Origin: Larix kaempferi
Taxonomy: Eukaryota > Streptophyta > Pinopsida > Pinales > Pinaceae
Assembly (NCBI GenBank): GCA_027924585.1
Contig: BSBM01000321.1
Span: 1,563,001 to 1,627,000, forward strand
Direction of reading: 5' to 3'
Length of the DNA stretch: 64,000 nt
Shown piece after piece: positions 43,190 to 55,139 of the stretch (positions within the stretch are counted from its first letter, which is position 1; every line of letters starts with the position of its first letter). Under the pieces are notes generated by a model. It made no database searches. It saw nothing but the letters and a program-made list of their open reading frames with translations, and was not told the DNA's origin. Both the position numbers and the translations under genes were made by a program.

Positions 43190-43716
43190 AAACCAAACTC
43201 TCAACATACAAATCAAAATGGGATCTCTGGATGAATGTTGCAGCACATAGGGAGTTCATACACTAAAACAAGGCTCAGATTGTCAAACAAGAGGATGGAT
43301 GCCTATATGCTAAGTCTCGACAGATCGACGCACTCTGTCTTTGCAGACAGTGCGACGTCGTAGGTTACCTGCACGAGATATGCGATGATGTCACAGTTTA
43401 CTAATGCACAGACTACGACGAGCAAGCAACAGTCAAAGGACAAAGACTTAGAAAAACATAGTGTCGCTCTGTTTCCACTGCCCAGGTGCGATAGGCGAGT
43501 TCTAGATTCAAAAATGAATCAGATCTCCTAAAAGTGAACCACCAATAGGTTTGAAACTGAGTTGTATAAACTCAAAGGAAGAATACTAGGATCTTCAATG
43601 TGAAGATCTGACAATGGAATCAATCCTAAGAAGGAAAATGGAAAAAGAAATGACAACGCTTGTGTCAAGCAATCAACTGAAAATGACTCAGATTAACGAT
43701 CACTAAACAAGAATAC
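43190..43716. other. Rest of Tat leader, no gene
   Basis: About 530 bases between the copia insertion and the Tat PBS. No ORF or repeat is recognised. It is the 5'-most leader on the minus strand. Confidence 0.6.
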
Positions 43717-43734
43717 TCCCGACTATGGTTGCCA
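43717..43734 (-). other. Primer binding site of the Tat element
   Basis: The minus strand reads TGGCAACCATAGTCGGGA four bases (AATC) inside the LTR. It starts with TGG as a tRNA complement must; the tRNA was not identified. Confidence 0.6.
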
Positions 43735-43738
43735 GATT

Positions 43739-44627
43739 TGTTACCGGACAATCTGCTCGACCGGAGGCAAGCAGGATCTCCCTAGCTCAATGCGAGTCTA
43801 GAACAAATAGAACAGACTACAAACATGCTTCCTAGATCTACTTAAGGATCAAGTACTAGATGTCTTACCTCTTTGATTCGCTATCCTTTCTCCCGAATGT
43901 TGCTCCACATCCCACGGTCGTCAGATCCAAGCTGCAAGACCTGTCAAGACGCACAAAAGAGAAACGAGTAAAGAGCATCCATACAATAAGAGATCTATGT
44001 AAACAGTTAAGCAGGTAAACAACACAACATCATTACACATAAGAATGATATTGGTGGAAAGCATTTGTATTACTGCAAATAGAGGAGTACATGATAGAAA
44101 TATAGAACTACAACCAATGACTTAACGTAGCAGCCCTTCTCCACACAATCCAATTGCCAAGCCCTTCCAAGGAAGCATGAATTCTCCAAGAGGTGAGTGA
44201 AGGTGTCCTAAGAGAGATTTCACCAGCATGTAGATACCATAGTCTTCCTCCCTTTGGTATGGGAGTAAGCCCCGTTTATATAGGACTAAGTGGATGGGAT
44301 TATGGATAAGATAGGATGAGAGATGGTAGGAGAGAGATAGGGGATCTTCCCAATGAGTTAGGGGTCGAGTACCAACTCCCCAAGAGATCAAGGATAATCC
44401 CCCAAATGGGAAAGCTTCGAGAAAGATCTTTGAAATGGCTATTTTTTCCCATTGACAGACCTCGTCGCACCTTGCTATAGAGCAACCTACGACGTCCCAT
44501 GTTGCTAGTGTGCAACCTGCAACGACCTCTCAAAAGGTTGTACAAACTGAGTACAAACCCTCCCAAATGAGTACTTGGTCCAGATGACTTCAGGGATGTA
44601 TACACTAAATCATGAGTATGGGTAGAT
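43739..44627 (-). repeat. 5' LTR of the Tat element, outer end missing
   Basis: Homologous to 21855-22739 up to GGGTAGAT at 44627. The last ~12 bases (ending GTAACA in the other LTR) are replaced by unrelated sequence. On the minus strand TATATAAA at 44275-44282 is a likely TATA box. The loss of the end shows a later deletion or recombination here. Confidence 0.88.
44275..44282 (-). promoter_or_regulatory. TATA box in Tat 5' LTR
   Basis: The minus strand reads CTATATAAAC about 350 bases into the LTR; the same site is kept in the other LTR at about 22375. Confidence 0.5.
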
Positions 44628-44904
44628 GTATGATACCCTTCTCTTCCCTTATTCTTTTTATAAAAGAATATCCTTCTTGTTGTTTTAATGAGTCCAAGAA
44701 AGCAAACTCAATAGTCTTTCTTCATTTTTTACAGAGTTCGAAGAAAACATAGACAAATACTCTATAACACAGATCCATGGATTTTAATATCGATCCTGGA
44801 TTGGTTTATGCTCCCCAGTGTTTTCTTGTTTACGGAGTCTGAAAAACTTAAACAATCCTCCATACACTTACTCATGGATTTTAGTATCGAGCCCGAATAG
44901 GCTA
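44628..44904. other. Unassigned junction sequence
   Basis: T-rich, no ORF. It contains GAGTCCAAGAAAGCAAA and TTACGGAGTCTGAAAA, words also present in the Tat 3' region at 23985-24300. It may be a piece of another Tat element left between the truncated LTR and copy E. Confidence 0.4.
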
Positions 44905-46061
44905 AAAGTGAAATTTGAATTTGTGTGGATCTCAGAAAATTGAATGATTCATCTTTGCATGACCCATTTCATACTCCATTCATAGATGAAGTGCCAGATA
45001 ACATCGGTGGACAAGAGGCATACTCTTTCACTGATGGATTTTATGGTTATCGTCAGATCATAATTGCTACAGAAGACAAACACAAGACTACATTTGCTAC
45101 TGAATGGGGATCATTTCAGTACACTGTTATTCTTGTTGGATTGAAGAACACACCTGCTATTTTTTCAAGAGTGGTTGTAGCTGCATTTAAGGACTTTATT
45201 GATAAATTATTATAAGTTTACTTTGATTACTAGACATTATTTGGTCTTTTGAGGAACCATCATGCGAACTTAAGGATGATGTTAGCAAAGTGTAGATAGT
45301 ATCAGATCTCCTTGAATTTGAAGAAATGCATCTTTTTTGTTCCCTATGGTATTTTATTGGGACACATAATATGTAAGCAAGGATTGATGGTTGATCGAGC
45401 AAAAATAGAAATCATAGTAAACCTTCTAGCACCTAATTCAATTAAACGGCTATGCACTACACTGGGACACATAGGATACTATAGAAAATTCATCAAAGGA
45501 TATGCGCAGATCACTGCGCCTATGGATAAATTATTGAAGAAAGAAATGAAGTACAATTGGACTGAAGATTTACAAAAAGGTTTGGACACATTAAAAGAAA
45601 AAATGGTTACAACGCCTATTCTTGTCTTTCCTGACTGGAATAAGCCATTTCACGTACAAATAGATGCTTCATCTATAACACTTGGAATTGTACTAGCACA
45701 ACGAGGTGATGGAGGCATCGATCATCCCATTGCATTTTCAAGCAAAAATCTCTCTTTAGCAAAAAAGAATTATACCACAACGAAAAGGGAAGGCTTAGCT
45801 ATGGTGTAAGCATTGCAGAAATTTAGACACTATTTGCTAGGTTCGCATTTTTGTATGTTCATTGACCATTCAACTTTGAAGTACTTGGTCAATAAACTAG
45901 TGTTAGGGGGGAGAATATGCAGATGGCTCTTACTGTTTCAGGAGTATGACTTTGAAATCATTGTGAATCTAGGAAGATTGAATGCAGGACCTGACCATCT
46001 GTCAAGAATCGAGTCAGGAGAAGAACCTAGTAATTTGGAGGATAGTCTACCAGATGCGTAG
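44905..46061 (+). pseudogene. RT and RNase H, family 1 copy E
   Basis: It begins mid-RT (FVWISENE, KLNDSSLHDPFHTPFIDEV after a small frame slip) and continues AYSFTDGFYGYRQIII and GLKNTPAIFSRVVVAAF. A stop replaces the residue before VYFDY, so the catalytic YMDD is lost (FDY-stop). It then continues SLNLKKCIFFVPYGILLGH and GHIGYYRKFIKGYAQITAP. RNase H has HVQIDASSITLGIVLAQ, HPIAFSSKNLSLAKKNYTTT, FIDHSTLKYL and LNAGPDHLSRI, with one stop at 45807. Overlap with copy D's RT shows it is a separate copy. Confidence 0.85.
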
Positions 46062-47362
46062 TTATTTTCTATCCACATAGAAGATGACTACTTCAGAGAT
46101 ATTGTAGAATTTCTGACTACATGACTAGCACCTACAGAATTTACTACGCAGCAGAAGAAACAGTTGATAGTAAGATCAGTTGATTTTACTCTAATTGCAG
46201 GGGAATTATACAATTTAGGATCGGATGAAGTATTGCGAAGATGCATATTAGAACACGAGAAACCTATGATACTTGCTAAAGCACATTCAGGAGTATTTGG
46301 AGGACACTACGCAGGAAGAGTGACTGTGCATAAAATATTGAGATGAGGACTATGGTGTTCTACCATACACAAAGATTCAAAAGAACATTGTTGGAGTTGC
46401 GATGTATGCCAAAGAACAAGGAGACCATCTTGAAGAGATGAGATGCCATTGATGCCACAACTGACTTTGCAAGCCTTTGACAAATGGGATATGATTTTGT
46501 GGGACCTATTAATCCACCAGGGAAAAGAACTGGTTCGATATATATCATCACAGCTACATATTATCTAACCAAATGGGCATAGGCAAAACTAGTAAAGGAC
46601 TGTAGCGCAGTTACCTTCGGGAAGTTCATTTTTGAGAACATCTTAACAAGGTTTGGATGTCCAAAAATTCTGATGAGCGATCAGGGAACTCATTTCCTGA
46701 AGAGAACTATTGAAGCATTAACAGAAGAATTTCAGATCTACCATCACAAGAGTACACCATATCATCCACAAGATAATGGCACTGTAGAAGCCTTTAATAA
46801 AGTATTGGGGAATGCATTGACCAAGGTATGCAACACAAACATGGATTATTGGGATCTTAGAATACCAGCAATATTATGGGAATATAGAACAAATTGTAAA
46901 AATTTGAAAGGTCATACACCCTTTAGATTAGCATATGGACAAGAAGCTTTCATTCCCATGGAATACATAGTACCAAGCTTGAGAATTGCAGCATTCATAG
47001 ATATGGCTGATGATCAGACAATGCATGAAATATTATTATAGTTAGTTGGATTGGAGGAAGATCATTTCATTGCAGCTTTTCACCAACAAGTGCAGAAAGA
47101 CAGAGAGAAAGTATGGCACGATAGACACATCAAGTACAAATTCTTCCAGGTAGGAGACCTTGTCCTCCTCTATGATAGTAAATTTATGAAATTTCCTGGA
47201 AAATTCAAAACACATTGGTTAGGGCCATACATTGTCAAAAATGTTACTAAAGGTGGTGCATTTCAGTTAGCCACATTACATGGAGAAAACATACAAGGAC
47301 TTGTTAATGGGAGTAGACTAAAGCATTACAAGGATGACCCTACTCCTCCATGTATCAGTTAA
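46062..47362 (+). pseudogene. Integrase, family 1 copy E
   Basis: Zinc region: AKAHSGVFGGHYAG...CWSCDVCQRTRR. Core: FDKWD then a frame slip through [27 protein letters not shown], and [19 protein letters not shown] with the Glu. C-terminal part: VWHDRHIKYKFFQVGDLVLL and FKTHWLGPYIVKNVTKGGAFQL. It ends at 47360-47362. No chromodomain. About five stops or shifts. Confidence 0.85.
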
Positions 47363-47918
47363 GCAATGCATAGAAGTTTTAAGTTTCAAGTGCAGTTGAA
47401 ATTGTACACTAAAATAGAAGGCAGAGATTGCACGCAGTTTTGTTAAAATGCACAGTTTTACAATATGTGAAGATGTGTTGCGAAGCACACATAGCAAGTT
47501 AAGTTGAGAAGTAAAAGAAGGGAGTCACGCTGCGAAGTTTAGGTTGAGAGAGGGAAAATGTGAATTTAACTTCGCAGATTCACCTAACCATCAACGAAGT
47601 AAAATACAACTAGTTACAATTTTTGGTTGAAAAATAGTCGTTATACAGTATTTTTGGGAACCAGATTTTTCCACTTTTAAGGCATACTTGTCCATTGAAG
47701 ACACATTAAAAGAAGGGAACGGACCAAGATCTACACAAGATTTGGCCCATGGATAGGGCATTTAATGCTAAGTTATCCATTTTTGGGTGCGGCTTGTTGA
47801 AGGTGTGCCTATAAATAGTAAAGCCCACATAGTTACCGGTTTTACCGCGAATTTCTATTTTTACTGCCTGTAATCTCTAATTTTTTACCAATCAAGAGAA
47901 GAAGTAACCCAACAATTG
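47363..47918 (+). other. Spacer between integrase and third ORF with possible 3' splice site
   Basis: 556 bases without an ORF. Just before the third ORF, CTAATTTTTTACCAATCAAG (47877-47896) looks like a branch point plus pyrimidine tract and acceptor, 22 bases before the ATG at 47919. Such a site could produce a subgenomic mRNA for the accessory ORF. Confidence 0.4.
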
Positions 47919-50836
47919 ATGTTTGAGAAATCAACCTTAGATGAAATCTTAAGAGACTTCCAATATTCTGGATTGGAAGGAGTCTTGAAGACACCAGTGA
48001 AGAAAGAAGTACCAGAAAGGGGTGGAACCTCTAGAGTTTCACCGCGCAATGTACAAGAGAAGAAGCATAAAGATAAGCAAAGGGATTCTGAGCAAGAAAA
48101 TCTGAGGGGCACAAATATTCCAAATCCATTTCCGCCACAAGAACCTCGCGAGAGGCCAATCTTTCTTGTGCACGAATACATCCCTCCAAGAAGAGATGGT
48201 GTGCCACCTGTGTTACTTATGAAGAGCCCACAGTATGAGATTTCGTTGCCTCCCATGTCGAGCCATGTGCACGTGGAGGAGAACTTGCTTGACAGAATTC
48301 CAGATTGCAAGTTCTCGGACCATGATTCTCTACAAGAAGAGAAGTATCCTCAATTTCAGCCAGATTAATATATGTGCCGAAAGTATGATGAAACCAATAA
48401 GTAGTTGACAATCCACACCCAAGACTGGCTTAAGATGTTACATCCATCCGGATTGTTGAACCTTCTATGCATTCCTCACTTCAACAGAAGTCACGAGCTC
48501 ATAGTGGTTGTGTGCACACTACTTTCCTATACACGCCAGGGATAATTGTGGTTAGACCGCAAGATCGACATCAACATAGATCTAATCTAATGCATCACAC
48601 ACTTGAGAAAGAGAGGTGTTGATCCCGCTACAAAGTTCATAGGAAAAACCAAGGACAAAGATATTTCCAAGAGAATGAAGGATGAATTTGGCTTGGTGAA
48701 GGGAAGTCATGGATACTAAACAGCTGGAATCAAGGATCAAGCTACGTGGTTCATAATTCAGTTGCTCGTAGGGAAATTCCTTAGGAAATGCAAAATGACC
48801 TAAGTGTCGGTCGCTGCAATTTCCTTAGCTGCGAAGGCTAAGGATGAAATCCTGTATAATGGGTCAAGCTATCTCTTGAACGAGTTTCTAGATGATGTTA
48901 GAGATACACAATAAGGTGGAAATCATTTCCATTACAGTTGGTTATTGGTGTTAATAGCATTTGTAGCCTGGAAAGAACCAAAGTTTCATCATAATTTCCC
49001 AGTATTCATTGGAGATTGCCGAGGACCCAAGTTTGCGAACATGTGGGAAAACGTGAAGCCGGACTGACAACGACTTCATAATGTACAGATGTTTACATAT
49101 TATGAGCAGTTATGCGAATTGACCCAGTGCACTCCACGTATCACCATAGAAATAACAACTATGTACATTCGCAAGATGATATTCAAAGCTGACCTTCATT
49201 TCATTTATGTTCATCCAAGAGAACAACTATAGAATCTTGAATGTTTTGAAGGGCTATAGCAGTTGGATGCACAGAAAATTGAGCTAGTCATGGAAGATTG
49301 GCCGCCGGAGTGGAATATTGATGCACTAGAGACGCTCATAACTACATCAGAGGAAAGCGCAGCTGGAAATATGAAAAATCTAGAAGATGAACCAAGAAGT
49401 ACTCAAGTTCAGGGTCAAGATACAGAAGAAGAACAACAACAAACTGATGATTTGCAAGCAGGAGACAAAAGGAAGAATCCCGACACAGCTGTGCCGGAAG
49501 GAACGCAAAAAAAGAAACAGAAGGCCAATAAGCCTCCCCTCGACGCACAGTTACATGAAAATGATTACAAATGCATCGTAGCCTGAGTTAGTGCGCATCT
49601 TGAAGAGACACACGTCGTAAAGGACACCAAGCAAGATGAAGTCCAAGTAAGCATGATGCAGATCCTTACAAAACTGAAGAGTCTGGTAGCAAGAGTGGAA
49701 GAAGTCCAGAGAGACTTAGTAAGGGAATAAGATTCTGAAGACAGAACAGGTGAGTCAAGCCAAAGGAAGAGAAAACCACCTGCTTTGACGATGAAACCTC
49801 GGCTAGTCTACATATAGCCGATCAATGTAATATTCTTGACTGATGAAATTGTTAAAGGTGTGAAGAAGCTCGCACATCCGGATATCAATGTGGGAATGTT
49901 ACCCATCGACGAACTGCATAATATGCATTTGCAAGTTGTGGAAGAAATCATATATAGATACATGATCTTGTATAACCAGAATCTGAAGCTGGAAGACATC
50001 TACAAGGAGCTACAAAATGAATGTGCGTTGATGACAAATGAGCTTGCATATGCACAAGAGAAGCCGAAAAGTTGAAGCACGCCATCACTGAAGTATGCAC
50101 GAAGGTCCCAGACTGCACAAAAGAGCCTCAAGTAGAAGAAACCATCCTAAATATTAGTTCTTCCATGGATAATCTCAAAGAAGAAATGGTAGATATGGAG
50201 ATTGAGTACAAGGAAAAGATTGTTGATTTAGAATATCGGCAACAACCTGGCACTCCACCAAATGTGAAAGAAAATCACGCTGAAGGATTGAAGGTAGCTA
50301 CAGAAAATATCTCCGCAGAAGTGACAAGATGTCAAGACCTACTGGAAGAAGTCACCAAATTTTGGGCTATTCTATAAGAGGACCCTGAATTACAGAAGAT
50401 TTAGGATGAATTTCAGCAAAGGCAGAAGGACCTTGATTTTGTGAACATGGATATGAAGGATACGCCGCCAAGGAAAAGGATCCAGAAGTTCGCATAGACA
50501 AAAGAGTTGTAGAAAGAACTGAAATCGCTAAGGTTGAAGGATGTGAAAACATCATCGAAGATACAACCGATACAAGAAGAAGCACTGGCACTTTCCAAGG
50601 AGATTGAGGAAAAAATGGAATAAATCTGCACAACGGAGACTACAGTGAAGGAACAAATGCAAGAATCCATCTCCGAGATTATGCTCGAAACAATTAAAGA
50701 ATTTGAGAAAGAAGCTAAGGAAGCAGTTGTGAAGTTAACTGTAACTTTTTAGGACTTTCCTGCGAAGAAAACCATCCCATGCGATGCGCAGTCGAAGAAG
50801 CCCGCTGAAATTGGCTCGGGGATGAGCCACAAGTAA
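47919..50836 (+). pseudogene. Third ORF (accessory protein), family 1 copy E
   Basis: About 972 codons, starting MFEKSTLDEILRDFQYSG and ending near GSGMSHK with TAA at 50834. It aligns with copy B over the whole length: LKTPVKKEVPERG, YEISLPPMSSHV, EKYPQFQPD, LLNLLCIPHFN, IDINIDLI, RKRGVDPATKFIGK, YLLNEFLDDV and HFHYSWLLVLIAFVAWKEP. Then a basic segment (KKKQKANKP) and coiled coils (MDNLKEEMVDMEIEYKEKIV). About fifteen stops and at least one shift. Position after integrase resembles env-like ORFs of Athila, but no signal peptide or hydrophobic anchor is seen, so an envelope role is not supported. Confidence 0.7.
50812..50829 (+). other. Hairpin before 3' LTR of copy E
   Basis: TGGCTC and GAGCCA pair around GGGGAT, eight bases before the LTR. 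It corresponds to the copy B hairpin at 9575-9594 and encodes the same last residues (GSGxSH). Confidence 0.55.
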
Positions 50837-50837
50837 G

Positions 50838-52058
50838 TGTTAGGGGCCAATTGGGCGCAACCCAAGTGCAACAGTTTTGATGGAAAAGGTACATTTAGGC
50901 AAGGCCTAACATCAACCATTTTTGGGAGAAGCAACTCCGCAATTCCCGGGAGGAGGGTACGGAGCGCAGTAAAGTGACAGGACAAAGCATGTCCCCTTAG
51001 TAAAAGTGAAGTACTCAAGACGGCCAAAGGTAGTTGGAGCAGTTATGAACAAAGTGGCGAACTGTCAGCTACGGAAGTAGAGAGTAAAGAAGCGGAATGG
51101 TGCAAAGGATGCACCACTATAGATTCAGAGCCGCGCGGTCAGAACTTTGGCTGTAAGAAGAAGTGGTTGTCAGAAGAAGTCATTGTCAGAAGAAGAGTCG
51201 GAGTCAAAAGAAGCAGCGCAGAAGGACATTGAAGTTAAGGAAAAGCGTGGTCAATAGGAGAACCATGCCATTTTGGGTTTAAGGGTACTATGGGGGTTAG
51301 CCCATAGTTATTGTAAAGATATGACCTTTGGGAACATCTATAAAAGGGGCAATTTTTTATATGAAGGATTGGATTTTGTTAGATCTTATCGGAGGATAGT
51401 AGTTGTTGTTTGATCATAGACTTATACTGAGAGGAAAAGACTATGCAGCTGTGTGCGCAGAGATCTATTGTAGAGAAGAGTCTACAGCTGAGTGTGCAGA
51501 ATGGAACTGTTAACTCTTCCGAGTAATATAAAGAAACGTTCCCGTGTACGTAGCTCCCATCTTGGGGGTGAACCACGTAAATCCTTGTGTTGTTTGTATG
51601 AATATATGTTGTGGTTTGTGCTTATGTTATGTTATACTTATGCATTTTGTTTCCATATGTATGTCAATGAGAATTGCATGTTAAATAAGCATAACACATG
51701 TGTATGAATATGTGATGTAACAATTAATGTGATGAATGCATAGTTCTAGAGATAGAGATGACAACGATTCAACAAAGTCTGTATTAACTGTTGGTAAATG
51801 CGAAGTGTAAAGTCATGTATTCATGTTGTTATGTTAAGTAGAAGCGAAGTAAGAGGAACTTTGTGAAGGTCAGTTTCTACATCCTTGCATCACCGAGTTT
51901 GTAGAAACCTGATTCTATAACCACCCATATTCACCTCAGGTGAGACTTCATCCTGTTCACAGGTTGATGCCGAAAGGACCGGTGAAAAGGGGTTTTTTTG
52001 TAGATGCGAAGTAACTTCGCCAAACTCAAGTTAGTCTAGAAAGTGTAGCTACCCAATG
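50838..52058 (+). repeat. 3' LTR of family 1 copy E
   Basis: Starts TGTTAGGGGCC after the ORF stop. It holds TATAAAAGG at 51339, the blocks GTAGCTCCCATC and GGTGAACCACGTAAATCC (51550-51580), and CAGGTGAGACTTCATCCTG with GAAAGGACCGGTGAAAAGGG (51937-51990), all shared with copy B. The 3' end is not sharp; 52058 is approximate. Confidence 0.65.
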
Positions 52059-53804
52059 ATCCATATAGATGATAATAACATAAAATCTCATGGTTTTCAC
52101 CTACAACCATACAAACGATAAACAAAAATTGGATCCAATGAGCTAGAAATGGGCACATGTACATCAGAGTGTAGTAAATAAACACATAATAGAATACTCA
52201 TCACTGCCTATCCACCATAGCATATCAACATGAAAAAAATCAGATATAAAATATGTCATCTACAACAATATAAAAACATATCTCATGTATGTCACCTCGA
52301 GCCATATAAATCATAAGCAAATTAGATTTATAAGCACATATATTTTTTAAATACAGTAAACAAACATATAAAGAAATACTCATCTCAATCATGGGCAACT
52401 AGCTTCGACAACATGACAACGTTCCACCCTACCATAGACATGCCATACTCATGCATATTTCAACATGACATTCACCCTCAAGCTGAGGCCATAGATTCAT
52501 AGGAGAGGTGCTCTCAAACCAACAAGTGTGGTGCACTCATCTCAGCACCGAGAACACTTCCACACAAACACAACCATATCTCAGTCATACAGAAAGATTT
52601 TTCAATGAAACAATAGGTGTTCCTTACTGGAAACATTGCTCCAAATGCAATGGAATAAGTATCACACCCCAAAAATCCTCAAAAAAATTTGAACCAGAAG
52701 GTATGTCTACGCCCTTCTCAACACCATGAGAAGACCATGCCACACCAAAATGACCATATCTTAGTTAATACGAAAAAAAAAATCAATGAAACAAAAAGTA
52801 TTCCTTGTTGGAAATTTCACTCTGGATGTAATGGAATAGGCCTTATAACCCATAAATTATTACAAATAGGTGAACCAGAGCATATGGTTGTGCCCTTTCC
52901 ACATTGTAAAAAAAAACAACTACACCTTTCTCCATCTAAAATTTCCCTTCCATCTACACTACCAGCTGCAATGGGATTCCCTTCACCACATAGGTCCCTT
53001 AGGAAATCACCATCCATTGCCGCGCTTCACGTGCAGATATTTAGACAGGGACAAGCAATGGGATAAGGACTCATGGTGTGTTTTGCACAATCAATCTTCA
53101 ATCCCCATTATAGGGTCTTCAAACATCATTACAAGGACTTCAATATTTTGCAATACAATTCATATCCTCCTCAAGTTCATGTATTCCCCAAAACAAGTCA
53201 GCATTCCACTACCCTGGAGAACTTAGACAGAGAAGAAGAAGAATGAAATAAATCCCCTTTCCAATCCCTCTATAGCCATTCAAATTCCCAAGTAAGTAAC
53301 TCCAATTCCAAGAGAGGTAACTCAAATTTATTGGGGGTCAAATAATTCATGAGAGGGAGGTTACAATTAGAGATTCCCTTTCCCAGAATAGAAAAAGGCG
53401 AAATAGAGAGGGGAGTTACACGTTTTCAATGAGTGCAGGCTAAAAAATAGCCAGTGAGGGCACACTAACACATGAGAAGCATCACAAGAGGCTTGGAATA
53501 TCCAAGGAGGGCGCACTAGCCAAGTAAGCCCCACTAAACATCAAAGAGGGTGTAATAGTACCTATATTAACCAAAATAGTAAAAAATAGGGTCCAAAGAG
53601 TTATGTTAGGGAGATCTACAACTATTAATCCCCAACTCCCTCACATGTCAAATCCATGGCCCCAATTTGCGTTAGTTGTGCATGTTGAGCTAGTGATTTA
53701 AATAATAATAATAATAATGTCCAAAATCCATATTCCTAGCACCTAATGCTCAATGATAAACAAAATAATAACATATGTCTGGGGCTTAATAACTAGGTTA
53801 TTAT
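52059..53804. other. Unclassified AT-rich region
   Basis: About 1.7 kb with no recognisable gene. It contains one diverged duplication (52560-52905, separate entry) and, on its right side, the truncated 3' end of the LINE. Small plus-strand ORFs here have no coding pattern. Confidence 0.5.
52560..52905 (+). repeat. Diverged ~170-bp tandem duplication
   Basis: CATATCTCAGTCATAC...TCAATGAAACAATAGGTGTT...AATGCAATGGAATAAGTAT matches CATATCTTAGTTAATAC...TCAATGAAACAAAAAGTATT...GATGTAATGGAATAGGCCTT about 175 bases later. Each is followed by GAACCAGA. Much substitution. Confidence 0.6.
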
Positions 53805-54934
53805 AATTTTACAAAGAAGCCACGCCTAGTCTTTGCAAGAATAGTCATTGAGTTTAATAAAAAAACCAAGGTATTTAATCCCTAAGGAAATATCAACTAT
53901 GTCAAATTCAAATGATTAGTGATCCATTCTATATTCCATTCTTCCATATTAAGAAAGGAAAGTGAATATTTATGTGGATTACATAACATACCTGTGGCTT
54001 GTGAAAAAAGTGCAAGGAGAGATTTGATCCTTTTTATCTCCCTTTTGCTTCCATATGAAAAGAGTAAAATGTCATCCACACAAAGAATATGTGTAATGGA
54101 TACATATCCTCTAAAGTGATTTCCTTTAAAGGGACTAATAGATCTGGCATAGGATAGGATTATGTTGAGACCTTCCATGATTAACATAAATAATAAAGGG
54201 GCCAATGGACAACCTTGCCTAATTCCTCTACTAGGTCTAAATAAATAAGAGGTAGAGCCATTAATGAGTATAGTGAAGCTAAAAAATTGCACAGAGGATA
54301 GTATCCAGTTGACCATTGAAAGCTAAAAACCAATCCAAGTGAGCACCAAATAGATAAATGTCTAGTTAACCCTGTCATAAGCCTTTGGCAAGTCTGCTTT
54401 AATAGCCACAATGGGGAAATGAGTAGTATTTGTCGAGTGTAGGACCTCCTGTGCAATGATGATGGCATCATGAATATAATGGCCTTTAAGAATATAAATT
54501 TTTTTAGGGCATATAGCTTTAGAGAGGATACCCCTAATTCTATTGGCAAGGACCTTGGCTATCAACTTGTATACATAGTTACATAAAGAAATACGGCAAA
54601 GATCTTCCATTCTTTTCACCCTATCAACTTTCGAGATTATAGTAAGGAAAGTAGTGTTGTAGGAAGCCAATACCCTACCTTTCAATCTAGAATCTTCAAT
54701 AACTACAATGATATATGCACCTATGAGCTCATACATGCCCAAGTAAAATTCAACGGGCCAGCCATCTGGCCTGGAAATCTTGTCCCCGTGCATAGAATTG
54801 ATCGCAGCAGATAGTTCCTCTTTTGTAACAGGTTCATTAAGGGATTCATTATGTTTTTCTGATACAAAAGAGGGAAAGTGTGCTATAATATTGAGCATAG
54901 AAGCTATAGGTTCTCTTTGGTCCTCCTTATACAA
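53805..54934 (-). pseudogene. LINE reverse transcriptase relic
   Basis: LNEPVTKEELSAAINSMHGD, SRPDGWPVEFYLGMYELI, LANRIRGILSKAICPK and KADLPKAYDRVN open the RT. STSYLFRPSRGIRQGCPLAP and ILCVDDILLFS follow in a second frame; the catalytic pair is CVDD where FADD is usual. A frame slip at about 54360 joins the two parts. It ends with GIKYLGF at about 53830. Confidence 0.85.
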
Positions 54935-55139
54935 GTTGGAAAATCACCTCACCCCAACATTGGCAATATCATTGAAACTAGATACCATTATCCCATCTTC
55001 ATCTTTGATCTCCCAGATAGAATTAATTTATTCCCTATGCTTAATGAAATTATGAAAAAACTTGGAGTTATAGTCACCTTTGTTAAGCCAAATAACTCGA
55101 CTTTTGAGTCAGAGGGAGGATTCCTCATCAAGTAGGAGC

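Larger units (their letters stand above)
21855..44627 (-). mobile_element. Tat-type Ty3/gypsy retrotransposon, nested in copy D and hosting a copia
   Basis: Two LTRs of 885 and 889 bp in the same orientation bracket a minus-strand gag-pol. The PPT adjoins the left LTR and the PBS the right one, as expected for a minus-strand element. Without the nested copia (35830-43184 plus a 5-bp duplication) it is about 15.4 kb. Unusual parts are a Pro/Gly-rich gag arm, an additional RNase H downstream of integrase, and an antisense spliced ORF before the 3' LTR. The 5' LTR lacks its last ~13 bases, so target duplications cannot be checked. LTRs differ by roughly 4% by eye. Confidence 0.85.

Noticed and set aside
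21474-47362. Copies D and E as one element split by Tat
   Set aside because: Both contain the same RT segment (KLND to KQGL), so they overlap in sequence and are separate copies.
47919-50836. Envelope-like protein
   Set aside because: Position fits, but there is no signal peptide, no membrane anchor and the C-terminal half is coiled coil.
52689-53226. Overlapping plus-strand ORFs as genes
   Set aside because: They partly cover a diverged tandem duplication and show no conserved domain.
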